Source: a virus. Taken from it: a stretch of 23,210 bases of DNA. The notes under the pieces were generated by a model. It was not told the DNA's origin and did no database searches. It worked only from the letters and a program-made list of their open reading frames with translations. The stretch lies in IMG/VR virus record IMGVR_UViG_3300041411_000001, positions 1 through 23,210 of that record; one strand, written 5' to 3'. The position numbers and the translations under genes were made by a program. Positions 1 through 7,052 of the stretch are shown here, piece by piece (within the stretch, counting starts at the first letter, position 1; each line of letters opens with the position of its first letter).

Positions 1-797
1 CCCCACGTCAGCTTATTCACGAACAGGTGAGAGCTTGGATCAACAGCTACCTTCCAAAGCTTGGTGTGCGTGTTGTAGACGTTTGGGACAAGATGACTGA
101 TACCGCTGCTGTTACAGTTGACGGCCTGCACTGGAACCCAACTGGTGCCCGTATCGTCGGAGAAGCCTTGGCTCGTGAGATTCAAGACCTATTCAATACT
201 CCAGTGCCCCTACCACGCGTTACAAGCCCTTATGACTCTGCACTGAACCCATTCGGTCAGATCAACTCTAACGCCTTGCTGACAGGCACCACAGGGACTA
301 AGAGCGCATCTGCCAACGCAACCGGTGACGTAGCAACGGGTTACACGATTGCTGGAAGCTCTTGGACAGGTATGAGCGTGGTTGCATCGAAGGAAGCCGC
401 TACTATCGGTGAAGCTCAAGTCTTCAAGTTCAGCGGTACTCCAACAACATCTGGAGCCCTGTTCACCTTTGAGCAGATCATCACACTTGCAAACGCCAAG
501 CTTGCTGCAAACATCAAAGCTGTTGCAGATATTGAATTCGAAATGACTGGATGCCTCGGCGTGAGTCTCGACTTCCGTTTCCTTGATTCTGGTACTTACA
601 ATTCTAAGTGCTGTGACCGTTACCAAGATGGATTCCCGATGAGTAGTGTAAAAGTGTCTGGTGTTCAAGAAACCCCAATCACAGCAATCACATCTGGATG
701 CACAGAGGTTAAGATTCGTGTATCTGTTTATGCGAGTCAAAACATCCCAATGACTGGGACAATTAAAGTCAAACAACTAGCAGCAATTGCTGCGTAA
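1..797 (+). CDS. SGNH/GDSL-type hydrolase, C-terminal part (5' end outside window)
   Basis: The frame is open to the left edge (first whole codon at base 3), so only the 3' part of the gene is visible; the GTG at 27 is internal. The stretch DGLHWNPTGARIVGEAL has the last catalytic block of SGNH/GDSL esterases: Asp codon at 120-122, His codon at 129-131 (DxxH), followed by the usual helix. The nucleophile Ser and oxyanion-hole Gly/Asn must lie upstream. About 190 further residues form a Gly/Thr/Ser-rich, beta-rich region with four Cys, starting with a motif (NALLTGTTGTKSA...GDVATGY) that I recognise from carbohydrate-binding-like ends of phage tail proteins. Family knowledge: such enzymes often de-esterify capsule or O-antigen as virion parts. 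Inference: a virion-associated deacetylase/esterase. A soluble host-modifying enzyme is an alternative. Confidence 0.7.
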   Translation, partial: PRQLIHEQVRAWINSYLPKLGVRVVDVWDKMTDTAAVTVDGLHWNPTGARIVGEALAREIQDLFNTPVPLPRVTSPYDSALNPFGQINSNALLTGTTGTKSASANATGDVATGYTIAGSSWTGMSVVASKEAATIGEAQVFKFSGTPTTSGALFTFEQIITLANAKLAANIKAVADIEFEMTGCLGVSLDFRFLDSGTYNSKCCDRYQDGFPMSSVKVSGVQETPITAITSGCTEVKIRVSVYASQNIPMTGTIKVKQLAAIAA

Positions 798-813
798 TTA
801 CAAGGAAAATATC

Positions 814-1035
814 ATGGCTCTAACAACACCAACAGAACAATACGAACTGATCGCCCAACTTGGATTGCTGGAAGGCATCAAAGCTGGAGCTTTCATTGAT
901 GCTGGACAAGCTGCTGCTATTACTGCCCTTACGACAGTGACTACAGCAGACGCAACTGACGAAGCAACTGCCATTACTCTGGTTAACGCTTTGAAGGTAA
1001 AAGTCAATGCAATCATCGCTGCATTGAAAGCGTAA
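814..1035 (+). CDS. small structural-like protein of unknown function, 73 aa
   Basis: A 73-residue protein starting at ATG 814 behind AAGGA (802-806); an upstream TTG at 787 lies inside the hydrolase gene and has no Shine-Dalgarno sequence. The protein is Ala/Thr-rich, has no Cys, Trp or predicted membrane segment, and ends in an amphipathic helix (VNALKVKVNAIIAALKA). The pattern of a short acidic linker (TTADATDEATA) followed by a terminal helix resembles the ends of small head-fiber or virion-decorating proteins, but the match is only impressionistic. It sits 16 bp after the SGNH hydrolase and is followed by the promoter region for the packaging genes, so it is probably the last gene of the preceding transcription unit. 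No function can be assigned with confidence. Confidence 0.65.
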   Translation: MALTTPTEQYELIAQLGLLEGIKAGAFIDAGQAAAITALTTVTTADATDEATAITLVNALKVKVNAIIAALKA

Positions 1036-1043
1036 TAAAATTG

Positions 1044-1072
1044 TTGACTCAATCTCTTGAATATGAAATACT
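1044..1072 (+). promoter_or_regulatory. candidate sigma70-like promoter, upstream copy
   Basis: TTGACT at 1044-1049 and AATACT at 1067-1072, separated by 17 bp. The -35 matches five of six consensus bases and the -10 matches four of six. It lies just after the 73-aa gene and would drive the terminase and head genes. It is the weaker of two tandem candidates; no mapping data support it. Confidence 0.35.
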
Positions 1073-1095
1073 TTACGGTTTTTATGTTTAAGGGG

Positions 1096-1123
1096 TTGAC
1101 AACTCTGATTTCACATGTAGAAT
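1096..1123 (+). promoter_or_regulatory. candidate sigma70-like promoter for the packaging/head operon
   Basis: A perfect -35 TTGACA (1096-1101) and a -10 TAGAAT (1118-1123) with a 16-bp spacer, in the only intergenic region of the window longer than 100 bp. Transcription would start near 1130, about 60 bases before the terminase ATG. The -10 is overlapped by ATGTA (1115-1119) and TACAT (1125-1129), an inverted repeat that might be an operator, though it is short enough to be chance. Confidence 0.55.
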
Positions 1124-1132
1124 GTACATATA

Positions 1133-1150
1133 GAGCAAGACATATTGCTC
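1133..1150 (+). promoter_or_regulatory. 5'-UTR stem-loop just downstream of the predicted transcription start
   Basis: GAGCAA (1133-1138) and TTGCTC (1145-1150) form a perfect 6-bp stem around a 6-base loop. There is no T-tract after it, so it is not a terminator. It would lie within a few bases of the 5' end of a transcript from the promoter at 1096-1123. Phage and bacterial 5'-terminal stem-loops of this kind can protect mRNA from decay; that role is inferred here. Confidence 0.4.
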
Positions 1151-1190
1151 CCCATCTTCGGTCGCAATGACCACAACTTCAGGAGGCACA

Positions 1191-2675
1191 ATGGTACTTA
1201 AGCCAAGAGAATATCCCGTATTCGATTTGAATCCAAATATCATTGGCCCTAAATCCCCAAAGCAATATGAATTCATGCACACTGATGCAAACATTACCGT
1301 ATTCGGTGGTGCTGCTGGTGCAGGTAAATCATACCTTGGCGTAATGGACTTCCTGAAGCACGTAAAACTTCCAAACTTCCGTGGTGTAATGGTTCGCCGT
1401 TCTACTCCACAACTTAAAGGTCCGGGTGGCCTTCTTGAGAAAGCTCAAGCCTTGTTTGAACTTGTTGACCCTAAAGTAAGATGGCGTGACAAGCAGGACC
1501 ACTTCCTGTTTAGTTCTGGCGCCAAAGTCTTCTTGCGTCACTTCCAAGACCTCAAAGCAAAGGACGACTTCCAAGGTTGGGAAGTAAACAAATTCCTGAT
1601 TGACGAAGGACAACAATTCGAAGAAGCAATGGTCATCTACTTGATGTCTCGTATGCGTAATCCAAGTTGCCCTGAAGTTCCACCACACATGAAGATCACT
1701 TGTAACCCTGACTATGACAGCTTCTTGCGTCACTGGTTGGATTGGTGGCTTGATCCTAATACTGGAATCCCGATTCCTGAACGTGATGGTGTTACTCGTT
1801 GGTTCGTTCGTCTCGATGATAAGATGTGCTGGGCAGATAGTTGGCGTGAAGCTATTGATCTGTACGGTAATCCTAAGCTGGCAGATGATCACAAGAAACA
1901 AGTTAAGCCGCTGAGCTTCAAGTTCATTTCGGCAAACGTATATGACAACCCAATCCTTTGTGAAATCGATCCAAACTATGTAGCTATGCTAGAAGGTTTG
2001 GGACGTGTTGAAAAGGCTCGACTGCTTCACGGTAGTTGGCTGGCAAGAGCTGAAGGCTCTGGTTACTTCAAAGAAGAATGGGTGAACATGGTTCCACATC
2101 CTGCACTGAAAGCTGTTAAGCGTGTTCGTGCATGGGATATCTCTGGAACTATGCCTTCTGATACAAACCCTAATCCCGACTGGACTGCTGGAGTTCTCAT
2201 GAGCAAGACTCGTGAAGGACGTTACACAGTAGAAGACGTTGTTCGGGATAGACGACGCCACGGTGGCGTTCTTGACATGATCCTTGAAACTGCAAGACAA
2301 GATGGCGATGATGTAACAATCATTATCCCTTGTGACCCCGGAGCTGCTGGTAAAGCTTATGCTGCCTCGCTTATCCGTGACATTGCAGACGCTGGTTATT
2401 ATGCCAAGATGAAAGCAACTAACAAATCTAAGGTTACACGATTCGCCCCATTCGCTGCTGTTGCAGAGGCTGGTGGTATTGACGTTGTAACTGCTGAATG
2501 GAATGCGGACTACTTCATGGAGCTTACACGCTTCGATGGTAGCAGAAACATCAAAGACGACATGGTTGACGGAACGTCTGATAGTTTCCACGCACTCTCT
2601 ACTGACATTCATATCCCTGACTTCATCGTTCCTGAAATGGTTCAGGTGAATCCATTCAGGGTATACAATACATAA
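1191..2675 (+). CDS. terL: terminase large subunit (DNA packaging ATPase/nuclease)
   Basis: A 494-residue motor protein that docks on the portal, pumps DNA into the prohead with ATP and cuts the concatemer. Walker A is GGAAGAGKS (39-47), Walker B is FLIDE (135-139, catalytic Glu139), and the coupling region is SANVYDNP (247-254). The C-terminal RNase H-like nuclease has candidate metal-binding Asp at 316 (RAWDIS), 382 (PCDPGAAGKAY) and 464 (DGTSDSF). ATG 1191 is chosen because AGGAGG (1181-1186) lies directly in front; an in-frame ATG at 1167 has no Shine-Dalgarno sequence. The length is normal for the Terminase_6/6C family. It is the first gene of the head operon. No small terminase gene is in the window. 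The portal gene begins 9 bp after the stop. Confidence 0.96.
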   Translation: MVLKPREYPVFDLNPNIIGPKSPKQYEFMHTDANITVFGGAAGAGKSYLGVMDFLKHVKLPNFRGVMVRRSTPQLKGPGGLLEKAQALFELVDPKVRWRDKQDHFLFSSGAKVFLRHFQDLKAKDDFQGWEVNKFLIDEGQQFEEAMVIYLMSRMRNPSCPEVPPHMKITCNPDYDSFLRHWLDWWLDPNTGIPIPERDGVTRWFVRLDDKMCWADSWREAIDLYGNPKLADDHKKQVKPLSFKFISANVYDNPILCEIDPNYVAMLEGLGRVEKARLLHGSWLARAEGSGYFKEEWVNMVPHPALKAVKRVRAWDISGTMPSDTNPNPDWTAGVLMSKTREGRYTVEDVVRDRRRHGGVLDMILETARQDGDDVTIIIPCDPGAAGKAYAASLIRDIADAGYYAKMKATNKSKVTRFAPFAAVAEAGGIDVVTAEWNADYFMELTRFDGSRNIKDDMVDGTSDSFHALSTDIHIPDFIVPEMVQVNPFRVYNT

Positions 2676-2684
2676 GGCGAGGTT

Positions 2685-4136
2685 ATGACTGAACTAATTG
2701 AAAAAGCAGAAACTCCTTTGCCTCGTTTGCGTCTTGGTGAAATGGGAACAACCGGTCTGAAAATGGCTGGTGGTCGCATTAACGAAGAAGCTCGCAGAGA
2801 ACTACGGTTCCCTGAAGCTTGCAAGACTTTCCGAACGATGGCTTCGGATGTAACAATCGCTGCTGCTCTCTCTCTGTTCAAGATGATGATCAGCCGTGTT
2901 GAATGGACAACTGACCTTGGTCCTGCTCCAGATGCTGCGATGAAAGCTCGCGGTCAATTCCTAGAGGAATGTCTGGATGATATGGAACACAGTTGGCGTA
3001 GCTTCATTCAAGAGACTACATCTGCACTAACTTACGGCTTCTCGGTTCACGAGAAAGTCTACCGTCGTCGTGACGGTTCTACAGGTTCTAAATACAGTGA
3101 TGGTAAGATTGGCATCAGGAAGCTCCCTATTCGCTCACAGGACACGATCTACAAGTGGCTATACAGTGAAGACGGTCGTAACCTTCTTGGCGTCCAGCAG
3201 AGCCTCACAGCGATTCAAGGGGCAGAACGCTACCTGAATCTGAACGCTATCAATAGCACTGGCATGATTGACATTCCCCGTAAGAAGTTCTTGCTTGTCC
3301 GTGTGGACGCAGAACGTGATAACCCGGAAGGTAACTCGCCACTACGTGCTGCGTATTACGCTTGGAAGTATCGCTGCCTGATCGAAGAACAAGAGTCGAT
3401 TGGTGTTAGTCGTGACATGGTTGGTATGCCAACTCTGTACTTGCCTCCACGTTATATGTCTGCTGATGCTTCTCCTGCTGAAGCAAAGATTTATCAATAC
3501 TACCAGAACGTTATCCGAAACATTCAGATGAACGAACAAGCTGGTCTGATCCTGCCACAACAATTCGACCCTGAAAGCCGACAGCCATTGTTCAAGTTTG
3601 AACTGACTTCGACACAGGGTGCCAAGATGTATGACACAGATGCAATCATTAAGCGTTGGGACAATAAAATCCTCACTGCTTTGTTTGCTGATGTTCTGAA
3701 ACTTGGACAAGATAGTGTTGGTAGCTTCTCGCTTGCTGGTGCAAAAACAAATATTATGGCAATGGCGATTGAAGCACGTCTTCAAGAAATCGCTGATGTT
3801 GTCAACAAAGACTTGATCCCACAACTATTCGCATTGAACGGTGAAGCATCTGACGCCAAGCTTCCTAAGCTGGTTTACGGTGACTTGGATGAAGTTGATC
3901 TTGATGAATTCTCCAAAGCAATCCAACGTATGGGTTCTGTTGGGGCTCTTGAACTTGACCGTCCTATGGCGAACAAGATTCGTGCTGCTCTTAAAGTTCC
4001 TGTTAAACCTGATGATGCTCCGATTGATAAAAAGGAAATCATGGGTGGTGAAAGTCAAGCCGGTCTAGCTGGTGTTGGCAATGGAGCTTCGAAGAAAGTA
4101 TCAGGTAAAGATAATGCTGCCGCAAATAACGCATAA
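2685..4136 (+). CDS. portal protein (DUF935-like)
   Basis: A 483-residue protein forming the dodecameric ring at the head vertex through which DNA enters and to which neck and terminase bind. The order terminase-portal-protease and the sequence agree: an N-terminal region with DVTIAAALSLFKMMISRVEW (about 55-75), then the helix-rich wing containing LTYGFSVHEKVYRR, a clip/stem region with AGLILPQQFD, and the SFSLAGAKTNIMAMAIEARLQEIADVVNKDL motif near 345-375, which is characteristic of DUF935/Mu gp29-like portals. The last about 45 residues (from KKEIMGGESQ) are Gly/Ala/Lys-rich and probably disordered. The start at 2685 follows AAGGCGAGG, which overlaps the terminase stop. The length fits the family. 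Confidence 0.92.
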   Translation: MTELIEKAETPLPRLRLGEMGTTGLKMAGGRINEEARRELRFPEACKTFRTMASDVTIAAALSLFKMMISRVEWTTDLGPAPDAAMKARGQFLEECLDDMEHSWRSFIQETTSALTYGFSVHEKVYRRRDGSTGSKYSDGKIGIRKLPIRSQDTIYKWLYSEDGRNLLGVQQSLTAIQGAERYLNLNAINSTGMIDIPRKKFLLVRVDAERDNPEGNSPLRAAYYAWKYRCLIEEQESIGVSRDMVGMPTLYLPPRYMSADASPAEAKIYQYYQNVIRNIQMNEQAGLILPQQFDPESRQPLFKFELTSTQGAKMYDTDAIIKRWDNKILTALFADVLKLGQDSVGSFSLAGAKTNIMAMAIEARLQEIADVVNKDLIPQLFALNGEASDAKLPKLVYGDLDEVDLDEFSKAIQRMGSVGALELDRPMANKIRAALKVPVKPDDAPIDKKEIMGGESQAGLAGVGNGASKKVSGKDNAAANNA

Positions 4137-4145
4137 GGAGCCACA

Positions 4146-4598
4146 ATGAAATTCGTTGATGCACTTGCTGAACTAATCGAAAAACACTTTGGTGGCTCTA
4201 CTCAAGAAGTTAAGGCACCAGTTGAAGTGACAAAAGCTCTCGATGAAGAGGACCGAAAGGCTCTCTTCGTTGTACTTGCTCCTGATGTAGTTGACCTTCA
4301 CGGGGATACATATACAGCAGTTGAAGTTGAGAAAGCTTGTGACAACTACAACGCACATTGCAACGTAGCTTACCTGTTCCACCAAGTAGAGACTGAAGAA
4401 GCGAAAGCTATCCAGTCCTTCATTGCCCCATCTGATTTCACACTGGACAACGGTGTTGCAATCACTAAAGGCACATGGCTACAGTGGTGGAAGTTCCCTG
4501 AAACGGAAGTTGGTGAAGCTCTATGGCAAGGTGTTAAATCTGGCGACATCAACGGTGTCTCTATTGGTGCTATGGCTAATGTCGAGGAACTAGAATGA
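4146..4598 (+). CDS. prohead protease, XkdF-like serine peptidase (S78_2 type)
   Basis: A 150-residue protease expected to cleave scaffold inside the prohead. It shows the XkdF hallmarks in order: VVLAPDVVDLHGDTYTAVEVEKAC (42-65), the His-containing LFHQ (catalytic candidate His79), SFIAPSDF (91-98), ITKGTW (106-111) and GDINGVSIGA (133-142, candidate nucleophile Ser139). AAGGAG (4135-4140) precedes the ATG. The reading frame stops right after the core fold. The conserved continuation seen in longer XkdF proteins (a strand like HVALV followed by a PAN-type turn) is encoded at the start of the next gene, which overlaps by ATGA (4595-4598). The protease/scaffold unit therefore looks split into two translationally coupled genes. 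Confidence 0.88.
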   Translation: MKFVDALAELIEKHFGGSTQEVKAPVEVTKALDEEDRKALFVVLAPDVVDLHGDTYTAVEVEKACDNYNAHCNVAYLFHQVETEEAKAIQSFIAPSDFTLDNGVAITKGTWLQWWKFPETEVGEALWQGVKSGDINGVSIGAMANVEELE

Positions 4599-5509
4599 CA
4601 ATCGCAAAACGTCGCTTGACTGATATCAAGTTTGAACATGACGGGGCACACGTTGCCCTTGTCGGTAAACATCAAGGTGGTCCTGCAAATGGAATCACTA
4701 CACTGATTACCAAAGCAACTAATCAAATCACACAAGAGCAGATTGAGAAAGCCTCAACTGTTACTGTTGAAATGCAATTCCCTGAGTTCCTTCGTAAGTT
4801 CTTTGGACTGTACTGGGACGATGCAGAAGTTCTATCTTCTGTTATGGGTTATGGACGCACAGAGTATCCTGATACTAATGAGAAAGATTGGATCGATCAA
4901 AAGATCGAATCTATCAGTATCATGAAAGCTGTGTACAAAGCCCAAGACGTGGAGAAGGCTCTCGCAGCTCTAACTCCAGAACAACATCTAGCCCTTATGG
5001 CTGATCAAGAAATGCTGGAGAAAGCTTTCGCTGCTCTTCCAGAACAACCTATCAAACAAGAGGAAACTCAAATGGAAACAATCCTGAAGGCTGCTCACGA
5101 AGAAGCCGTTCTCGCTGCTGTTGCAGTTGAAAAGGCCGCTGCTGTAGCCGCTGTCGCTGAAGTCCAAAAGGCTCTAGTTGCTCAAGAAGAAGTGCTGAAA
5201 GCTGTTCAAGCTGAAGTTGCTACATTCAAAGCTGCTGAAGCTGCTCGTGTACAAGAAGTTCGCAAGTCTGCATTGGCTGCTGTATTGCCTGAAGCTCAAG
5301 TTGAAAGTGTTCTGAAAGCACTTGAAGCTGTTGCTGAAGAAGCATTCGCTGCTGTCGTTGCTGGATACGCTGTACAAAAAGCTGCCGTTGATAACTCTGA
5401 AATGATGAGTGAAACAGGCGTTGCTGGAACTGGTACTGCCGACGCTCCAGAAGTCGACCGTACTGCTGAAATCCTGAAAGCTAAGTACGCCCCTAAAGCT
5501 GCTAAGTAA
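4595..5509 (+). CDS. head scaffold protein with XkdF-like N-terminal extension
   Basis: A 304-residue protein in two parts. Residues 1-about 130 continue the prohead-protease family (RRLTDIKFEHDGAHVALV, then GGPANG, then MQFPEFLRKFFGLYWDDAEVL). Residues about 160-270 are an almost uninterrupted Ala/Glu/Lys/Val coiled coil (EEAVLAAVAVEKAAA..., KALVAQEEVLKAVQAEV) typical of scaffold proteins, and the end is short and basic (KYAPKAAK), as expected for a capsid-binding tail. It overlaps the protease gene by four bases, which suggests translational coupling. It has no good independent Shine-Dalgarno sequence. A second in-frame start at 5072 may yield the coiled-coil part alone. Expected role: internal scaffold, later removed by the protease. 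The position between protease and decoration/capsid genes supports this. Confidence 0.82.
   Translation: MTIAKRRLTDIKFEHDGAHVALVGKHQGGPANGITTLITKATNQITQEQIEKASTVTVEMQFPEFLRKFFGLYWDDAEVLSSVMGYGRTEYPDTNEKDWIDQKIESISIMKAVYKAQDVEKALAALTPEQHLALMADQEMLEKAFAALPEQPIKQEETQMETILKAAHEEAVLAAVAVEKAAAVAAVAEVQKALVAQEEVLKAVQAEVATFKAAEAARVQEVRKSALAAVLPEAQVESVLKALEAVAEEAFAAVVAGYAVQKAAVDNSEMMSETGVAGTGTADAPEVDRTAEILKAKYAPKAAK
5072..5509 (+). CDS. possible internally initiated scaffold isoform (in-frame, 145 aa)
   Basis: Inside the 4595-5509 gene, ATG 5072 is in frame, follows AAGAGGAAACTCAA (Shine-Dalgarno-like AGAGGA), and begins exactly where the coiled coil starts (METILKAAHEEAVLAAV). The product would be a free scaffold lacking the protease-related domain, in the way lambda Nu3 is made inside gene C. 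The start is inferred from signal strength and domain boundary only; a processing site at the same place is an alternative. Confidence 0.4.
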   Translation: METILKAAHEEAVLAAVAVEKAAAVAAVAEVQKALVAQEEVLKAVQAEVATFKAAEAARVQEVRKSALAAVLPEAQVESVLKALEAVAEEAFAAVVAGYAVQKAAVDNSEMMSETGVAGTGTADAPEVDRTAEILKAKYAPKAAK

Positions 5510-5541
5510 TCTAACCCCATTCTTATTAGGAGAAATACCCA

Positions 5542-5925
5542 ATGGCAACTTACGCCTCTGATGTACAACGTCTGAGCAACTGGCTGAAATACGAAGAAGA
5601 AGCTGGCTCTGGCACTACTCGCGAAGTTCTCGCTAAGTCTGCAACCAACGCTACCTTGACTGGTTCTGTCCTTGACAGCACAGGCCAACTGGTTGTTGCT
5701 GCTACCCTAGCTGACGCAACTTACATTTTGATTGACGACCTGACCCGCCCTGCTGCTGCTGAATACACGAAAGTGTTGGTACTGGCTCGTGGTAAAGCCA
5801 AGGTTGGTAAACGTGCTCTGATCTTCGGAAGCGACGTTACAACAGATATCCAGAAAGCTACTGCCTTCACCAAACTGGCTACTCTGCAAATCTTCGCTGT
5901 CGATCAACTCGACGTTTCCATCTAA
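5542..5925 (+). CDS. head decoration protein (lambda gpD-like)
   Basis: A 127-residue, Thr/Ala-rich, beta-rich protein without Cys or Trp-rich segments, apart from NWLKYEEEAG near the N-terminus. The core pattern, a variable N-arm with LTGSVL, then GQLVVAATLADATYILIDDLTR, then KVLVLARGKAKVGKRALIFG, fits the HDPD/gpD fold, in which trimers sit on capsid three-fold sites and stabilise the expanded head. Its place between scaffold and major capsid genes matches lambda D-E order and is strong context. The start at ATG 5542 follows TTAGGAGAAA. It should be made in about the same amount as capsid protein; both genes have strong Shine-Dalgarno sequences. Confidence 0.82.
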   Translation: MATYASDVQRLSNWLKYEEEAGSGTTREVLAKSATNATLTGSVLDSTGQLVVAATLADATYILIDDLTRPAAAEYTKVLVLARGKAKVGKRALIFGSDVTTDIQKATAFTKLATLQIFAVDQLDVSI

Positions 5926-5945
5926 TCCAACTTAGGAGAACATAA

Positions 5946-6998
5946 ATGTCTCAAGTTCAAATCGCCAAGGCCGCTGTTCGCAGCTTTGCTGGCAACAACT
6001 ACGAATACACTGACCTGACTCAGAACCTTCTGATCATCCCTAACGTTTGGTCTTTGGCTGAACAAATCGGTCTGTTCGGTAAAGAAACAACTAACCAAGA
6101 AACTCTGACAATCGAAGAAATCACAACTGGTTTCGGTCTGGTTACAGACGTACATCGTGGCGCCCGTCACCAAGTGTCGGCAGATCACAGCCGTCGTATG
6201 CACGCGTTTGCAATGCCTCACTTCACCCTTGACGACGCTATCACTCCACGTGATATCCAAGGCAAGCGTGCTTTCGGTGTTGACGCTCTGGAAACTGTAG
6301 CTGCTGTTCGTGCTCGCAAATTGGAAACAATTCGTCAGAGCTGGGCTGCTACAATGGAAAAAGCTCACTGGCACACTATCGTAACTGGTACTGCCTACGC
6401 TCCAAACGCAACTGTAGCCTACGACTGGTACAGCGTTTTCGGTGCAACACGTAAAGTGGTTGACTTCGAACTGAACACTTCGACTACTGACCTGATCGTT
6501 AAGACAGAAGAAGTATTCGCACACATCCAAGACAACGCAATGGATGGTTCTGTTCGTGGTGAAATCTTCGCCATCGCTTCCCCTGAGTTCTTCAACAAAC
6601 TCATTGGTCACCCAACAATGAAGGCTCTGTGGCTTGCTTACCAGCAGTCTCCACAAATCCTGCGTGATCGTCTGTCTGCTCGCGGATACGACGCTCGCTA
6701 CCGTGAATTCACAATCGGTAACATCACCTACGTTGAATACCGTGGTGTTGGTCCAGATGGTGTTCGTTACATCCCAGCAGGTGACGCTTACTTCATGCCT
6801 TCGGACATGGGTGATAACTTCACTACCTACTTCGGTCCAGCGGATCACTTCGACTTTGTTAACACTCAGGGTCAAGAAATGTACGCGTTTGAATACGGCG
6901 ACAACCGTGGTCAGATGATCGAAATCCAAACCGAATCCAACTTCATCGACGTTCTGCGTCGTCCACAGTTGATCGTTCGTGGTACTGTAGGTGCCTAA
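5946..6998 (+). CDS. major capsid protein (lambda gpE-like)
   Basis: A 350-residue shell protein of the Phage_cap_E type. Family signatures are visible: DLTQNLLIIPNVWSLAEQIGLF (23-44), TIEEITTGFGLVTDVHRGARH (55-75), AFAMPHFTLDDAITPRDIQG (near 87-106), and late SPEFFNKLIGHPTMK and GDAYFMPSDMGDNFTTYFGPADHFD. The length matches the family (about 340-350). TTAGGAGAACATAA precedes the ATG. An intrinsic terminator follows the stop within 7 bases, so this gene ends the high-expression head segment. Codon use is strongly biased to C/T third positions (AAC, TTC, GGT, CGT), as expected for a very abundant protein; the same bias creates a long but meaningless antisense reading frame. Confidence 0.95.
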   Translation: MSQVQIAKAAVRSFAGNNYEYTDLTQNLLIIPNVWSLAEQIGLFGKETTNQETLTIEEITTGFGLVTDVHRGARHQVSADHSRRMHAFAMPHFTLDDAITPRDIQGKRAFGVDALETVAAVRARKLETIRQSWAATMEKAHWHTIVTGTAYAPNATVAYDWYSVFGATRKVVDFELNTSTTDLIVKTEEVFAHIQDNAMDGSVRGEIFAIASPEFFNKLIGHPTMKALWLAYQQSPQILRDRLSARGYDARYREFTIGNITYVEYRGVGPDGVRYIPAGDAYFMPSDMGDNFTTYFGPADHFDFVNTQGQEMYAFEYGDNRGQMIEIQTESNFIDVLRRPQLIVRGTVGA

Positions 6999-7004
6999 TT
7001 GACT

Positions 7005-7038
7005 GGGGGCCACGAAAGTGGCTCCCTTTCTTTGTTTT
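7005..7038 (+). terminator. intrinsic terminator after the major capsid gene
   Basis: GGGGGCCAC (7005-7013) pairs with GTGGCTCCC (7018-7026) in a 9-bp stem (one G-U) closed by a GAAA tetraloop (7014-7017), followed by TTTCTTTGTTTT (7027-7038). The next gene starts only 14 bases later with no promoter between, so read-through must occur; it probably works as an attenuator lowering connector and tail expression relative to capsid. Confidence 0.85.
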
Positions 7039-7052
7039 AACCGGAGGTAAAT

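Noticed and set aside
1133-1150. Stem-loop before terminase as an intrinsic terminator for the upstream genes
   Set aside because: No T-tract follows and the stem is short; a 5'-UTR element fits better.
1167-1190. Longer terminase start at ATG 1167
   Set aside because: No Shine-Dalgarno ahead of it, whereas ATG 1191 follows AGGAGG. The extra eight residues (MTTTSGGT) look like translated leader.
5922-7013. Long antisense open frame (363 codons) opposite the major capsid gene
   Set aside because: It is the mirror of the capsid codon bias, has no ribosome site, is Ser/Cys/Val-rich without domain pattern, and lies wholly over a certain gene.
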